In this document: positions 1 through 5,598 of the stretch, one piece after another
Numbering within the stretch: the stretch's first letter is position 1
Layout of the letters: every line of letters begins with the position of its first letter
Assembly (NCBI GenBank): GCA_023426855.1
Contig: JAEZBU010000105.1
Span: 1-5,598 of the forward strand
DNA: 5,598 nucleotides
DNA from: Pseudomonadota bacterium
GTDB taxonomy: Bacteria > Pseudomonadota > Alphaproteobacteria > Rhizobiales > Hyphomicrobiaceae
Direction of reading: 5' to 3'
The notes under the pieces: model-generated
What the model was told of the DNA's origin: nothing
The model's database searches: none
What the model saw: only the letters and a program-made list of their open reading frames with translations
Position numbers and translations under genes: made by a program

Positions 1-1229
1 TCGCGGATAATTCGACCGCTGACGGCCGCTTCAACGCACTCGGCCATGCTGCCGTACACGACAGACCAGCCCGTATTTCCCGGCGCGTAGTTGGCGAACT
101 TGCCCGAGTTGGTCAGCAGCACGCCGATGTCGTCGGGCAGGATCGGCGTCACCACGATGCAGGTATCGGCGACGATCGACACACCCGCTGCCTCGATGTC
201 CTTCAGGCGGCCTTCCTCATCGAGTTGCTTCAGCACGTGCCGGCCCGTGTGCGCGAAGAACGGGAGCTGCGTTTTCCGGCCCCCGAGCGCCTCCTGGATT
301 TCGACCATCTCGTCGTACGACAGATGCGGACTGCCGACGGCGACCGCGTCGATGCTGTCGTTGTTCGTGGTGCTGAGCCAGCCCCGTGCTTCGCGCACCA
401 TATTGGGCGTCAGCGAGACAATCTCTTCGGGTTCAGCGTCGCCGAAGGCATCCTGCCTGGTCTTGGCTTCCGGCGTCACGCCGAGAATGTGGAACAGGCC
501 CACCGCGCCAAAGGACGCGGATGCTGCACCCAGCGCCTTCATGCGATCCTCGGTTGCCGACGCCTGCAAGCCGTCGATGGCAACGATAGCGCCTGCCTTG
601 CGACCGACCCAGGCGCCAAGTACCGGCCAGAACGCATCGAGATTGCGCAACTCCGGCGACAATTGCGAGGTATCGACCAGCACCCGCGCGCGGCGGTTCT
701 CCGGCAGATGCAGACCATAGCGCGGCGCCCGCCCGATCAGGGCGCAGGCGATGTCGAGGAAATCGCCATAGCGATTGGTGCGCGCGCCGAGCACCGAATT
801 GCAGAACGCGACCGCATTCGACTCACCCCAGGCGACGTCGACACCGACCGGCGGACGATGACCGGCCTGATACGGCGAGCAGGTCCACGTTGGCTTGCAG
901 CCCAGTGCTTCGTAAGCCCGCATCAGCCGCAATGCCATCTCGCGCTTATGGCCTTGAAGGCGGACGCGCTTGGGATGCATCAGATCCAGCGCGCCGACAT
1001 TGATGGACGACGGTACGGCGACTTTGCCACCAAGCTCGACCAGCTTCTCAGCAAACAGCACGCCGCTGTCACCATGATAGAGCCCGCCATCGATATGCGC
1101 CGATTGGACGGGTATCAAGCGGTCCGCACCGAGCAGGCGTCCGGTTTCCGCGACGATGCGCATCGCCATGGCCTTCGCCGGTCCGTGGGTCCCAGCGGCG
1201 ATCTCGCGCTCTTCAGGTGACAGTTGCAT
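1..1229 (-). CDS. Aconitase X (AcnX) large/catalytic subunit, 3' end off the left edge
   Basis: This reading frame has 409 codons plus two bases and no stop before the window edge. The protein begins MQLSPEEREIAAG, typical of the AcnX (formerly DUF521) family. Visible family motifs are TCSPYQ (116-121), GESNAVAFCNSV and GARTNR (135-153), ADTC (354-357) and TNSGKFANYAP (373-383). Cys117, Cys143 and Cys357 are candidate iron-sulfur ligands; this is inferred from position in the motifs. Known AcnX members are iron-sulfur hydro-lyases: bacterial cis-3-hydroxy-L-proline dehydratases and archaeal mevalonate 5-phosphate dehydratase. The substrate here cannot be told. Large subunits are usually about 400-430 residues, so little is missing unless a small swivel domain is fused beyond the edge. 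Otherwise a separate small-subunit gene is expected. The start is the only good one: GAGGG at 1234-1238 lies 4 nt upstream and no in-frame start codon lies further up. The gene is divergent from the FMN reductase gene. Confidence 0.9.
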   Translation of the reverse strand, partial: MQLSPEEREIAAGTHGPAKAMAMRIVAETGRLLGADRLIPVQSAHIDGGLYHGDSGVLFAEKLVELGGKVAVPSSINVGALDLMHPKRVRLQGHKREMALRLMRAYEALGCKPTWTCSPYQAGHRPPVGVDVAWGESNAVAFCNSVLGARTNRYGDFLDIACALIGRAPRYGLHLPENRRARVLVDTSQLSPELRNLDAFWPVLGAWVGRKAGAIVAIDGLQASATEDRMKALGAASASFGAVGLFHILGVTPEAKTRQDAFGDAEPEEIVSLTPNMVREARGWLSTTNNDSIDAVAVGSPHLSYDEMVEIQEALGGRKTQLPFFAHTGRHVLKQLDEEGRLKDIEAAGVSIVADTCIVVTPILPDDIGVLLTNSGKFANYAPGNTGWSVVYGSMAECVEAAVSGRIIR

Positions 1230-1314
1230 GCAGCCCTCGACACTTGTGACGCGCCATGGATAATCCGAAGGCTCAGTCGGCATCAATGATCATTCCGCGA
1301 GGACACCAAGCCAA
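1230..1314. promoter_or_regulatory. Divergent promoter region between acnX and the FMN reductase gene
   Basis: These 85 bp separate two divergent start codons and must carry both promoters if the genes are not read from elsewhere. For the minus strand only a weak candidate is seen: TTGATG (1286-1281) followed after 17-18 nt by TTATCC or TATCCA. A perfect 10-bp palindrome, AATGATCATT, lies at 1285-1294 and overlaps that candidate -35, so it could be a regulator site. The Shine-Dalgarno for the reductase, AGGA at 1300-1303, is 11 nt from its ATG, a slightly long spacing. No coding potential is seen here. Confidence 0.6.
1237..1264 (+). promoter_or_regulatory. Sigma70-like promoter for the FMN reductase-pyrF-DUF1330 cluster
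   Basis: TCGACA (1237-1242, 5 of 6 matches to TTGACA) and GATAAT (1259-1264, 5 of 6 to TATAAT) are separated by 16 bp. Transcription would begin near 1271, about 44 nt before the reductase ATG. The -35 hexamer overlaps the ribosome binding site region of the divergent acnX gene, so the two transcription units are tightly packed. The call rests on hexamer matches only. Confidence 0.45.
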
Positions 1315-1908
1315 ATGCCGCATTCGCAGAAACTTCTGTTCTTCGCCGGGTCCGCGCGCGAGGGTTCGTTCAACAAGAAGCTCGCCCACCTGGCCGCGCA
1401 CATCGCGGAGGCCAACGGCATCGCATCGACCTTCGCCGATCTCGGCGATTACCCGATGCCGCTGTACGACGCCGATCTGGAAGCGCGCGAAGGATTTCCC
1501 GAGAACGCCCGTAAGCTGAAAGCGCTGATGCAGGTGCACGGCGGTATCTTCATTGCCTCGCCCGAATACAACGCCTCGGTGGCACCGCTGCTCAAGAATG
1601 CGCTCGACTGGGTTTCACGCATCCGCGACGAGGGCGAGGCGCCGCTGCAGGTCTACAAGACCCGCGTGTTCGCGCTGGGCTCGGCGTCGCCTGGTGGTTT
1701 CGGCGGCATGCGCAGCCTCATCACCCTGCGCCAGTCTCTGTCGCTCGGCATGGGGGCGCTGGTGCTCCCTGAACAAGTGACGGTGTCGCGCGCGCACGAA
1801 GCCTTTGACGAGCACGGCCACTTGAAGGACAAGGCGCTGCAGGAACTGGTCAAGACCGTCGTCAGCAAGCTGGCGCGGGCCGCCAGAGTGCTTCACGGAG
1901 AGGGGTGA
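1315..1908 (+). CDS. NADPH-dependent FMN reductase family flavoprotein
   Basis: A 197-residue flavodoxin-like protein of the NADPH-dependent FMN reductase family, which includes ChrR, SsuE and azoreductase-like enzymes. The N-terminal strand and loop KLLFFAGSAREGSFNKKLA (6-24) is the family's FMN phosphate-binding segment. SPEYN (82-86) followed by LLKNALDW (92-99) is the second diagnostic motif, contacting the flavin ring and the dimer interface. ASPGGFGGMRS (124-134) is the third conserved loop. Length is normal and the protein should be cytosolic. Members reduce flavin, quinones, azo dyes or metal oxyanions with NAD(P)H; the true substrate cannot be read here. It is the first gene of a rightward cluster and its last codons, GGA GAG GGG, form the Shine-Dalgarno of pyrF. 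No close in-frame alternative start was found; AGGA lies 11 nt upstream of the chosen ATG. Confidence 0.9.
   Translation: MPHSQKLLFFAGSAREGSFNKKLAHLAAHIAEANGIASTFADLGDYPMPLYDADLEAREGFPENARKLKALMQVHGGIFIASPEYNASVAPLLKNALDWVSRIRDEGEAPLQVYKTRVFALGSASPGGFGGMRSLITLRQSLSLGMGALVLPEQVTVSRAHEAFDEHGHLKDKALQELVKTVVSKLARAARVLHGEG
1897..1905 (+). promoter_or_regulatory. pyrF Shine-Dalgarno embedded in the preceding gene
   Basis: GGAGAGGGG forms the last three sense codons of the FMN reductase gene and lies 10 nt before the pyrF ATG. The reductase stop (TGA, 1906-1908) falls between the site and the start. This layout suggests translational coupling and supports a shared transcript. Confidence 0.75.
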
Positions 1909-1915
1909 CACCAGC

Positions 1916-2641
1916 ATGACCGAACCGACCGCACGCGACAGACTGATCGTAGCCCTGGACGTTCCAACCATCAGCGAAGGCCTGCAGCTCGTCGATACGC
2001 TGGGCGACAGCGTCACGACCTATAAGGTCGGCCTGGAACTGCTGTTTGCCGGCGGTCTGGATTTCGCAGCCGAATTGAAGCGGCGCGGCAAGCAGGTGTT
2101 TCTCGACGTCAAGCTGCTGGACATCGGCAATACGGTCGAATCCGCGGTTGCCAACATCTCCGAGCTTGGCGTGACCTTCCTCACCGTGCACGGCCATGAT
2201 CTGAAAACACTGCGCGCGGCAGTGGCGGGACGCGGCGCCAGTCCGTTGAAATTGCTGGCGGTTACGGTCCTCACCAACCTCAGCCAGGATGATCTCGCGC
2301 AGCAGGGGACGACCATGTCGCCGGCCGATCTTGTACTGCATCGCGCGCGGCTGGCGCATGAGGCGGGTTTCAGCGGCGTAATCTCCTCCGGCCAGGAAGC
2401 GGCCCGCATTCGCGACGCGGTTGGCCCGGGCTTCCTGATCGTGACGCCGGGCATTCGCCTTGCCGGCGGCGCAGCGGACGACCAGGAGCGCGTCATGACC
2501 CCCGACCGCGCCATCAGCGCCGGCGCAGACTATCTGGTGGTCGGCCGTCCGATCACCCGCGCCGACGATCCCAAGGCGATGGCCGAAGTCTTCGTCAGCC
2601 ACATCGCTGAAGCTCTCGCTTCCCGCGGTGCTCGGAAATAG
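1916..2641 (+). CDS. pyrF: Orotidine 5'-phosphate decarboxylase
   Basis: A 241-residue enzyme that converts orotidine 5'-monophosphate to UMP, the last step of de novo UMP synthesis in the cytosol. It shows the full catalytic set: Asp15 in VALDVP, Lys37 in YKVGLELL, and the Asp64-x-Lys66-x-x-Asp69 tetrad region in FLDVKLLDIGNTV (62-74). The phosphate-binding end is also intact, with TPGIR (177-181), Gln190 and VGRPIT (209-214). The 'KLLDIxNTV' form in place of 'KFHDIPNTV' is the version I associate with alphaproteobacteria. Length fits the bacterial type I enzyme. It starts 7 bp after the FMN reductase stop, with a strong ribosome binding site, and is followed after 42 bp by the DUF1330 gene. 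No sign of truncation or decay. Confidence 0.97.
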   Translation: MTEPTARDRLIVALDVPTISEGLQLVDTLGDSVTTYKVGLELLFAGGLDFAAELKRRGKQVFLDVKLLDIGNTVESAVANISELGVTFLTVHGHDLKTLRAAVAGRGASPLKLLAVTVLTNLSQDDLAQQGTTMSPADLVLHRARLAHEAGFSGVISSGQEAARIRDAVGPGFLIVTPGIRLAGGAADDQERVMTPDRAISAGADYLVVGRPITRADDPKAMAEVFVSHIAEALASRGARK

Positions 2642-2667
2642 GCTATAGCCCTGGCCATCAGTTGAAT

Positions 2668-2675
2668 GGAGAGGA
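2668..2675 (+). promoter_or_regulatory. Shine-Dalgarno that sets the DUF1330 gene start
   Basis: GGAGAGGA lies 8 nt before the ATG at 2684. An in-frame ATG at 2666 overlaps this site and has no good site of its own, so 2684 is the better start. Confidence 0.75.
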
Positions 2676-2683
2676 AAGTCCAA

Positions 2684-2974
2684 ATGGCCAAGGCTTATGT
2701 CATCGCACGCGCTATCGTCACCAACCCCACGGCCTGGGCCGAGTATGCGGCAGCGGCTGGCGCAGCGATGAAGATCTACGGCGGCACGCCGATCGTCCGC
2801 GGCGGCAAGGTAGAGATCGCCGAGGGCGAAGGCCGCGCGCGCAACGTCGTCATTCAGTTCGACTCGTTCGAAGCCGCCCGCACCTACACGAACTCGCCCG
2901 AGTACGCCGCAGCCCGCAAGCTGCGTGAAGGCGCCGGCGTCATCGATATCGTCGTGGTCGAAGGCGCAGCCTGA
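2684..2974 (+). CDS. DUF1330 family protein
   Basis: A 96-residue protein beginning MAKAYVIARAIVTNPTAW. The opening strand 'AYVIARAIVTNPTAWAEYA', the central 'YGGTPIVRGGKVEIAEGE' and 'VVIQFDSFEAARTYTNSPEYAAARKLRE' match the DUF1330 family, which adopts a ferredoxin-like (dimeric alpha/beta barrel) fold. No biochemical role is established for the family as far as I know. There is no signal peptide or membrane segment, so it is probably a cytosolic dimer. It follows pyrF by 42 bp on the same strand and is last before the intrinsic terminator, so it is likely read from the same transcript. An ATG six codons further up is possible but would overlap the ribosome binding site. Confidence 0.88.
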   Translation: MAKAYVIARAIVTNPTAWAEYAAAAGAAMKIYGGTPIVRGGKVEIAEGEGRARNVVIQFDSFEAARTYTNSPEYAAARKLREGAGVIDIVVVEGAA

Positions 2975-3003
2975 TCTCTGATCGGCCCAGCGAAGACCAG
3001 ACC

Positions 3004-3038
3004 AGCGCCGGGCGGATATCCCCCGGCGCTTTTTCTTT
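3004..3038 (+). terminator. Intrinsic (Rho-independent) terminator of the pyrF cluster
   Basis: A perfect 9-bp stem, AGCGCCGGG (3004-3012) pairing with CCCGGCGCT (3022-3030), encloses a 9-nt loop whose GGATATCC core is itself self-complementary. The stem runs directly into TTTTTCTTT (3030-3038). It lies 29 nt after the DUF1330 stop. On the opposite strand the hairpin is not followed by a T-run, so it should work mainly for rightward transcription. Confidence 0.92.
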
Positions 3039-3040
3039 GC

Positions 3041-3718
3041 TCATCGTTCGAAGACCGCGACGTTCATCATCGCGCGCACCGTGAAGCCGATCGCCTCATA
3101 GAGCTTGATGGCCGCGTCGTTGCTGGCATAGGCGTGCAGGTAGGGCCGGTCGCCGCCTTCCACGATGCGATGTGCGACGTAGCAGGACAGTTTACGCGCC
3201 AGACCGCGGCCACGAACGTCTGGGTGGGTGCACACGCCGCTGATCTCGACGTAGCCATCCTGCGCCATCCGCTGGCCTGCCATTGCCACCAGCCGTCCAC
3301 CCTCCCGCACACCCCAGAACCGTCCGATATCGAGCGCATTCAGCGTAAAGGGGCCCGGTTTGGTCAGGGTGGCCAGCGCCAGCATTCCCTCGGCATCCTG
3401 CCTGCTCAGCGGCGCGATACAGGTTTCGTCATCGCGTTTGATCGGGCCGTCTGCAACCAACTGGACACCGGCCGCGCGCATGACATCGCGAAGTCCTGGC
3501 GGCAACGGGATTTCGCCCGCTTGCAGGAAAACCGCGGTCTCACCCGGAGTCAGCAAATCCGCCAGCGCGGCGAGACTTTCCGGCGTGTCGTCGCGGGTTG
3601 CGGCGAACGGAACAATCGATGGCGTGTAGCGCTTCGCCATCGCACCACCTTCCGCAACCGCTGCATGCCGTGAGGTGAGCGACGTCCAGGCCGGTCTGTC
3701 GAGGTCGTGGCGGGGCAT
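3041..3718 (-). CDS. GNAT family N-acetyltransferase (FR47-like)
   Basis: A 225-residue protein with a C-terminal GNAT domain that would transfer acetyl from acetyl-CoA to an unknown amine. The acetyl-CoA pyrophosphate loop is clear: VCTHPDVRGRGLARKL (162-177), giving the RGRGLA signature at 169-174. It is followed by the motif B region YLHAYASNDAAIKLYEAIGF (193-212). Strands before it (RLVAMAGQRM, 142-151; YVEISGV, 156-162) complete the fold. Residues 1-110 form an N-terminal domain without a motif I can name. The ATG at 3718 is preferred because AAGGA (3729-3733) lies 10 nt upstream and DLDRPAW follows at once. A TTG ten codons further out (3748) is an alternative with no visible ribosome binding site. 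The gene lies 105 bp downstream of the transporter gene on the same strand and may be co-transcribed. Its stop is 3 bp past the facing terminator. Confidence 0.88.
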   Translation of the reverse strand: MPRHDLDRPAWTSLTSRHAAVAEGGAMAKRYTPSIVPFAATRDDTPESLAALADLLTPGETAVFLQAGEIPLPPGLRDVMRAAGVQLVADGPIKRDDETCIAPLSRQDAEGMLALATLTKPGPFTLNALDIGRFWGVREGGRLVAMAGQRMAQDGYVEISGVCTHPDVRGRGLARKLSCYVAHRIVEGGDRPYLHAYASNDAAIKLYEAIGFTVRAMMNVAVFER

Positions 3719-3823
3719 GGCGTCAACATCCTTGAACAGCGCGGACAAACCGCGGCGATCGGGGCCCGGTTGATATCCCGGCAGATGTGGCCATGCCAGT
3801 ACAGAATGTGTACCTGGGCGGAC
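3719..3823. promoter_or_regulatory. Gap between transporter and acetyltransferase genes, with an inverted repeat
   Basis: This 105-bp gap holds the acetyltransferase ribosome binding site (AAGGA, 3729-3733, minus strand). It also holds an inverted repeat at 3796-3817, CCAGTACA and TGTACCTGG around a 5-nt spacer. The central 15 bp are a perfect GTACA-N5-TGTAC and the outer arms continue as CCAG/CTGG with one extra base on the right. It could be an operator for a separate acetyltransferase promoter or a transcript hairpin. It lacks a T-run on either side, so it is not an intrinsic terminator. I see no clear -35/-10 pair. Confidence 0.45.
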
Positions 3824-4741
3824 CTATCGTTTCCCGGAGGTCAGGGACACGCGTTCCCGGATCAGCACGATCGCGATGCTGCTCAAAATGACCAGCAGAC
3901 CTCCGACGACCTCGCGGAATGTCGGGATTTCCGACCAGACGAGGTACGACAGGATCAGCGACCAGATCACTGCCGAATATTTGATGGTCGTGACGAGATA
4001 GGCCGGCGCCGTCGTGAATGCGACGATCCAAAGCAACTGCCCGACAACCATCAAGGTTGTACTGCCCAGCACCATCACGACATCCCTCTGAGCGATCGGC
4101 TGCCAGTCCTCGAAGGCGACAAAGCCGCCCGAGCCGATCATGAGCAGAACCATCGAGGTCATGGTGATCGTCAAAGGGTGACTGCCGAGCGCGACCTGAC
4201 TGGTCATGACGTCGCGGACGGCCAGCATCAACGCGCAGAACAACGGAATCAGCATCACCGCGTCAAAGCCCGCGAACGTGGGATTGACGACGATGGCCGC
4301 GCCAGCAAAGCCAATCGCCACGGCCATCATGCGGCGCGGGCCGATCTGATCGCGCTTGAGCACGAAGCGCGAGATGAACACCACGAACAGAGGCGCTGCA
4401 TAAACCAGCACCAGCGCCGTGGTCAGCGGCATGAACGAGAGACTGTACGGAAACAGGAACAGTGTCGGCACCTGCAGCCCGGCCAGCCACAACGTTCCGT
4501 TCCAGGATTTCGGCACCACCTTCTGCCTGCCGCCGACGAAAGGCACGCACACAAGCAGCATGGTGACCGCAAGCGTAGAGCGCAGAAACAGCACCTGCAT
4601 CAGCGGCAAGCCGAGGAGCAGCTCTTTCAGGATGACGTCGTTGACCGTTACGAAGCATGCCGCGACGGTCGATATGATCGCGCCGGCTGAGCCGTCCGAT
4701 CGGCCAGTCTCCGTCAGTCTCAATTTGAAGAATGGCGACAT
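3824..4741 (-). CDS. EamA/DMT superfamily transporter, 10 predicted helices
   Basis: With the ATG at 4741 this is a 305-residue inner-membrane protein with ten hydrophobic segments, at about 21-37, 45-68, 84-103, 108-128, 138-152, 161-180, 190-210, 221-242, 248-269 and 278-296. This is the usual two-times-five-helix architecture of the drug/metabolite transporter family. Features include 'LRSTLAVTMLLV' in helix 2, 'LTTALVLVYAAPLFVVFISRFVLKR' at helix 4, and a conserved-looking 'LSYLVWSEIPT' at the end of helix 9. Members export amino acids, nucleotides, sugars or other metabolites; the substrate here is unknown. The start is uncertain. A GTG at 4801 would add 20 polar residues, and neither start has a clear ribosome binding site. 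The ATG gives the more typical N-terminus. The gene is divergent from trmD and 105 bp upstream of the acetyltransferase. Confidence 0.88.
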   Translation of the reverse strand: MSPFFKLRLTETGRSDGSAGAIISTVAACFVTVNDVILKELLLGLPLMQVLFLRSTLAVTMLLVCVPFVGGRQKVVPKSWNGTLWLAGLQVPTLFLFPYSLSFMPLTTALVLVYAAPLFVVFISRFVLKRDQIGPRRMMAVAIGFAGAAIVVNPTFAGFDAVMLIPLFCALMLAVRDVMTSQVALGSHPLTITMTSMVLLMIGSGGFVAFEDWQPIAQRDVVMVLGSTTLMVVGQLLWIVAFTTAPAYLVTTIKYSAVIWSLILSYLVWSEIPTFREVVGGLLVILSSIAIVLIRERVSLTSGKR

Positions 4742-4964
4742 TTCAGGTGATGCCGGTTGACGCCGGCCCGAGCACGCACTGGAGATGTTGTCCTGTATCA
4801 CCGCGCCAAGCGGAAAGCAGCAGGCATGATCGAAGACGAGAGGTGCCGCAATCGCATGACGGCCGGGCCGTCTGCCGGATCACCTGCCCAAGCGTTCGAA
4901 GGTTGACTTCCCGCAGCCGATCTCCCATGCCCGCTGGATCATTGGCAGCTCGCGGAGAGCCATC
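4742..4964. promoter_or_regulatory. Divergent region between the transporter gene and trmD
   Basis: These 223 bp (163 bp if the transporter starts at GTG 4801) have no frame I can recognise as a gene. In particular, the three rightward frames show no RimM C-terminus. Two inverted repeats are visible. GCCGG-TTGACG-CCGGC (4752-4767) lies just above the transporter ATG. GACGGCC-G-GGCCGTC (4858-4872) is a perfect 15-bp palindrome. For trmD a possible promoter is TTGACT (4903-4908) with a weak -10, CATGCC (4926-4931), after 17 bp. The trmD ribosome binding site GGAGAG is at 4954-4959. Confidence 0.5.
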
Positions 4965-5598
4965 ATGTCCGCGCCGGAAATCGAAGGCGCCAAAGCGGCC
5001 CCCTGGTCGGCAACCGTCCTGACCCTGTTCCCGGACATGTTTCCCGGCCCTCTCGGGTTTTCGCTGGCTGGGCAGGCGCTGGCATCCGACATCTGGCGGC
5101 TGGCCGCCCATGACATCCGCGATTTCGGTCTCGGCCGCCACCGCACGGTCGATGATTCCCCGGCAGGTGGTGGCCCGGGCATGGTGCTGCGCTGCGACGT
5201 CGTGGCAGCCGCCATCGATCACGCGCGCGCCGAAGCGCCGGACGTGCCGCTGATCTACCTGTCGCCGCGCGGCGTGCCGCTGACCCAGGCCATGGTAAGC
5301 GACGTCGCGGCCGGACCAGGCGTGATGCTGCTCGCAGGACGATTTGAGGGTCTGGATCAACGGGTTATCGACGCCCGGCAGATCCGCGAAGTATCCATTG
5401 GCGACTATGTGCTATCCGGCGGCGAGCTGGCCGCCATGGTGCTGATCGACGCCTGCGTCAGGTTGCTGCCAGGCGTCATGGGGGCGGATGCATCGGCCAC
5501 CGAGGAAAGCTTCGAGGACGGCCTGCTCGAATACCCGCTCTATACCCGGCCGCGGGAGTGGGAAGGGCGCGCCATCCCTGATATTCTCCTGTCCGGAG
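4965..5598 (+). CDS. trmD: tRNA (guanine-N1-)-methyltransferase, 3' end off the right edge
   Basis: TrmD uses S-adenosylmethionine to methylate N1 of G37 next to the anticodon in tRNAs with G36, which protects against +1 frameshifting. The visible 211 codons contain the family's diagnostic segments: TLFPDMF (20-26), VDDSPAGGGPGMVL (62-75) and YLSPRGVPLTQ (98-108). The SPOUT trefoil-knot cofactor site follows, with LAGRFEGLDQRVI (123-135) and SIGDYVLSGGELA (144-156), then LLEYPLYTRP (187-196) and IPDILLSG (204-211). The acidic residue before YPLYTRP is Glu189 where E. coli has Asp169; I recall Glu as common in other bacteria, so this is not a defect. Bacterial TrmD is about 230-250 residues, so only the C-terminal tRNA-binding end is missing. 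GGAGAG lies 5 nt before the ATG. A polar lead of about 14 residues precedes the first strand. rimM, the usual upstream neighbour, is absent. Confidence 0.96.
   Translation, partial: MSAPEIEGAKAAPWSATVLTLFPDMFPGPLGFSLAGQALASDIWRLAAHDIRDFGLGRHRTVDDSPAGGGPGMVLRCDVVAAAIDHARAEAPDVPLIYLSPRGVPLTQAMVSDVAAGPGVMLLAGRFEGLDQRVIDARQIREVSIGDYVLSGGELAAMVLIDACVRLLPGVMGADASATEESFEDGLLEYPLYTRPREWEGRAIPDILLSG

Noticed and set aside
225..1220. Rightward open frame of 331 codons
   Set aside because: It lies wholly antisense to the acnX gene. Its product is rich in Arg, His and Gln with no family motifs, as expected for the shadow of a GC-rich gene. The opposite strand carries clear AcnX motifs.
2641..2650. GGCTATAGCC palindrome right after pyrF
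   Set aside because: It is only 10 bp and could form at most a three-pair stem with a TATA loop. There is no T-run, so neither a terminator nor a clear operator can be claimed.
1862..2683. Leftward open frame of 273 codons
   Set aside because: It is antisense to pyrF, which has a complete catalytic set. No motif or ribosome binding site was seen for this frame.
3707..4690. Rightward open frame of 327 codons
   Set aside because: It is antisense to the transporter gene, and the product is a His/Gln/Arg/Asp-rich string with no fold-like pattern. The ten-helix protein on the minus strand is the real gene.
4732..5022. Possible rimM remnant or small gene ahead of trmD
   Set aside because: Translating the rightward frames gives Arg/Ser/Pro-rich sequence without any RimM-like ending or other motif.
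4743..5360. Leftward open frames antisense to the start of trmD, covering the divergent region
   Set aside because: They overlap unmistakable TrmD motifs. The part outside trmD has no recognisable domain, although 'GCGKST' looks at first like a P-loop; the surrounding strand and walker context is absent.
1..5598. Mobile elements, CRISPR arrays, tRNA or rRNA genes
   Set aside because: No transposase, long terminal repeats, regularly spaced repeats, cloverleaf or rRNA-like stretch was seen on reading both strands.

Overview
The window looks like ordinary chromosome from a GC-rich alphaproteobacterium. The evidence is roughly 60-65% GC by eye, strong G/C preference at third codon positions, and a PyrF of the 'DxKLLDIxNTV' type. 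A small DUF1330 gene directly follows pyrF, which I recall as common in that class. The genus cannot be named from sequence alone. I see no mobile element, RNA gene, CRISPR array or foreign-looking segment.

Layout, left to right. (1) A minus-strand gene runs off the left edge (1229 to 1). It encodes the large, catalytic part of an aconitase X (AcnX) hydro-lyase and appears to lack only its last residues here. (2) A compact 85-bp divergent promoter region (1230-1314) holds a good sigma70-like promoter for the rightward genes. (3) A rightward three-gene cluster follows: an NADPH-dependent FMN reductase, then pyrF (orotidine 5'-phosphate decarboxylase, with its Shine-Dalgarno inside the end of the reductase gene), then a DUF1330 protein. 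It is closed by a strong intrinsic terminator at 3004-3038. (4) Two minus-strand genes lie beyond the terminator: a ten-helix EamA/DMT-type transporter (stop at 3824) and, downstream of it, a GNAT N-acetyltransferase (3718 to 3041) that ends head-on against the terminator. (5) After a 223-bp non-coding divergent region, trmD (tRNA m1G37 methyltransferase) starts at 4965 and runs off the right edge.

The cluster joins one essential pyrimidine step (pyrF) to two poorly defined small proteins; no common pathway can be read from it. The transporter-acetyltransferase pair may be co-transcribed. The least ordinary points are the AcnX gene, whose substrate is unknown here, and trmD, which lacks the usual rimM gene directly upstream and instead faces a divergent transporter gene. 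Several short palindromes sit in the intergenic regions and are candidate regulator sites only. I found no convincing undescribed multi-gene system.
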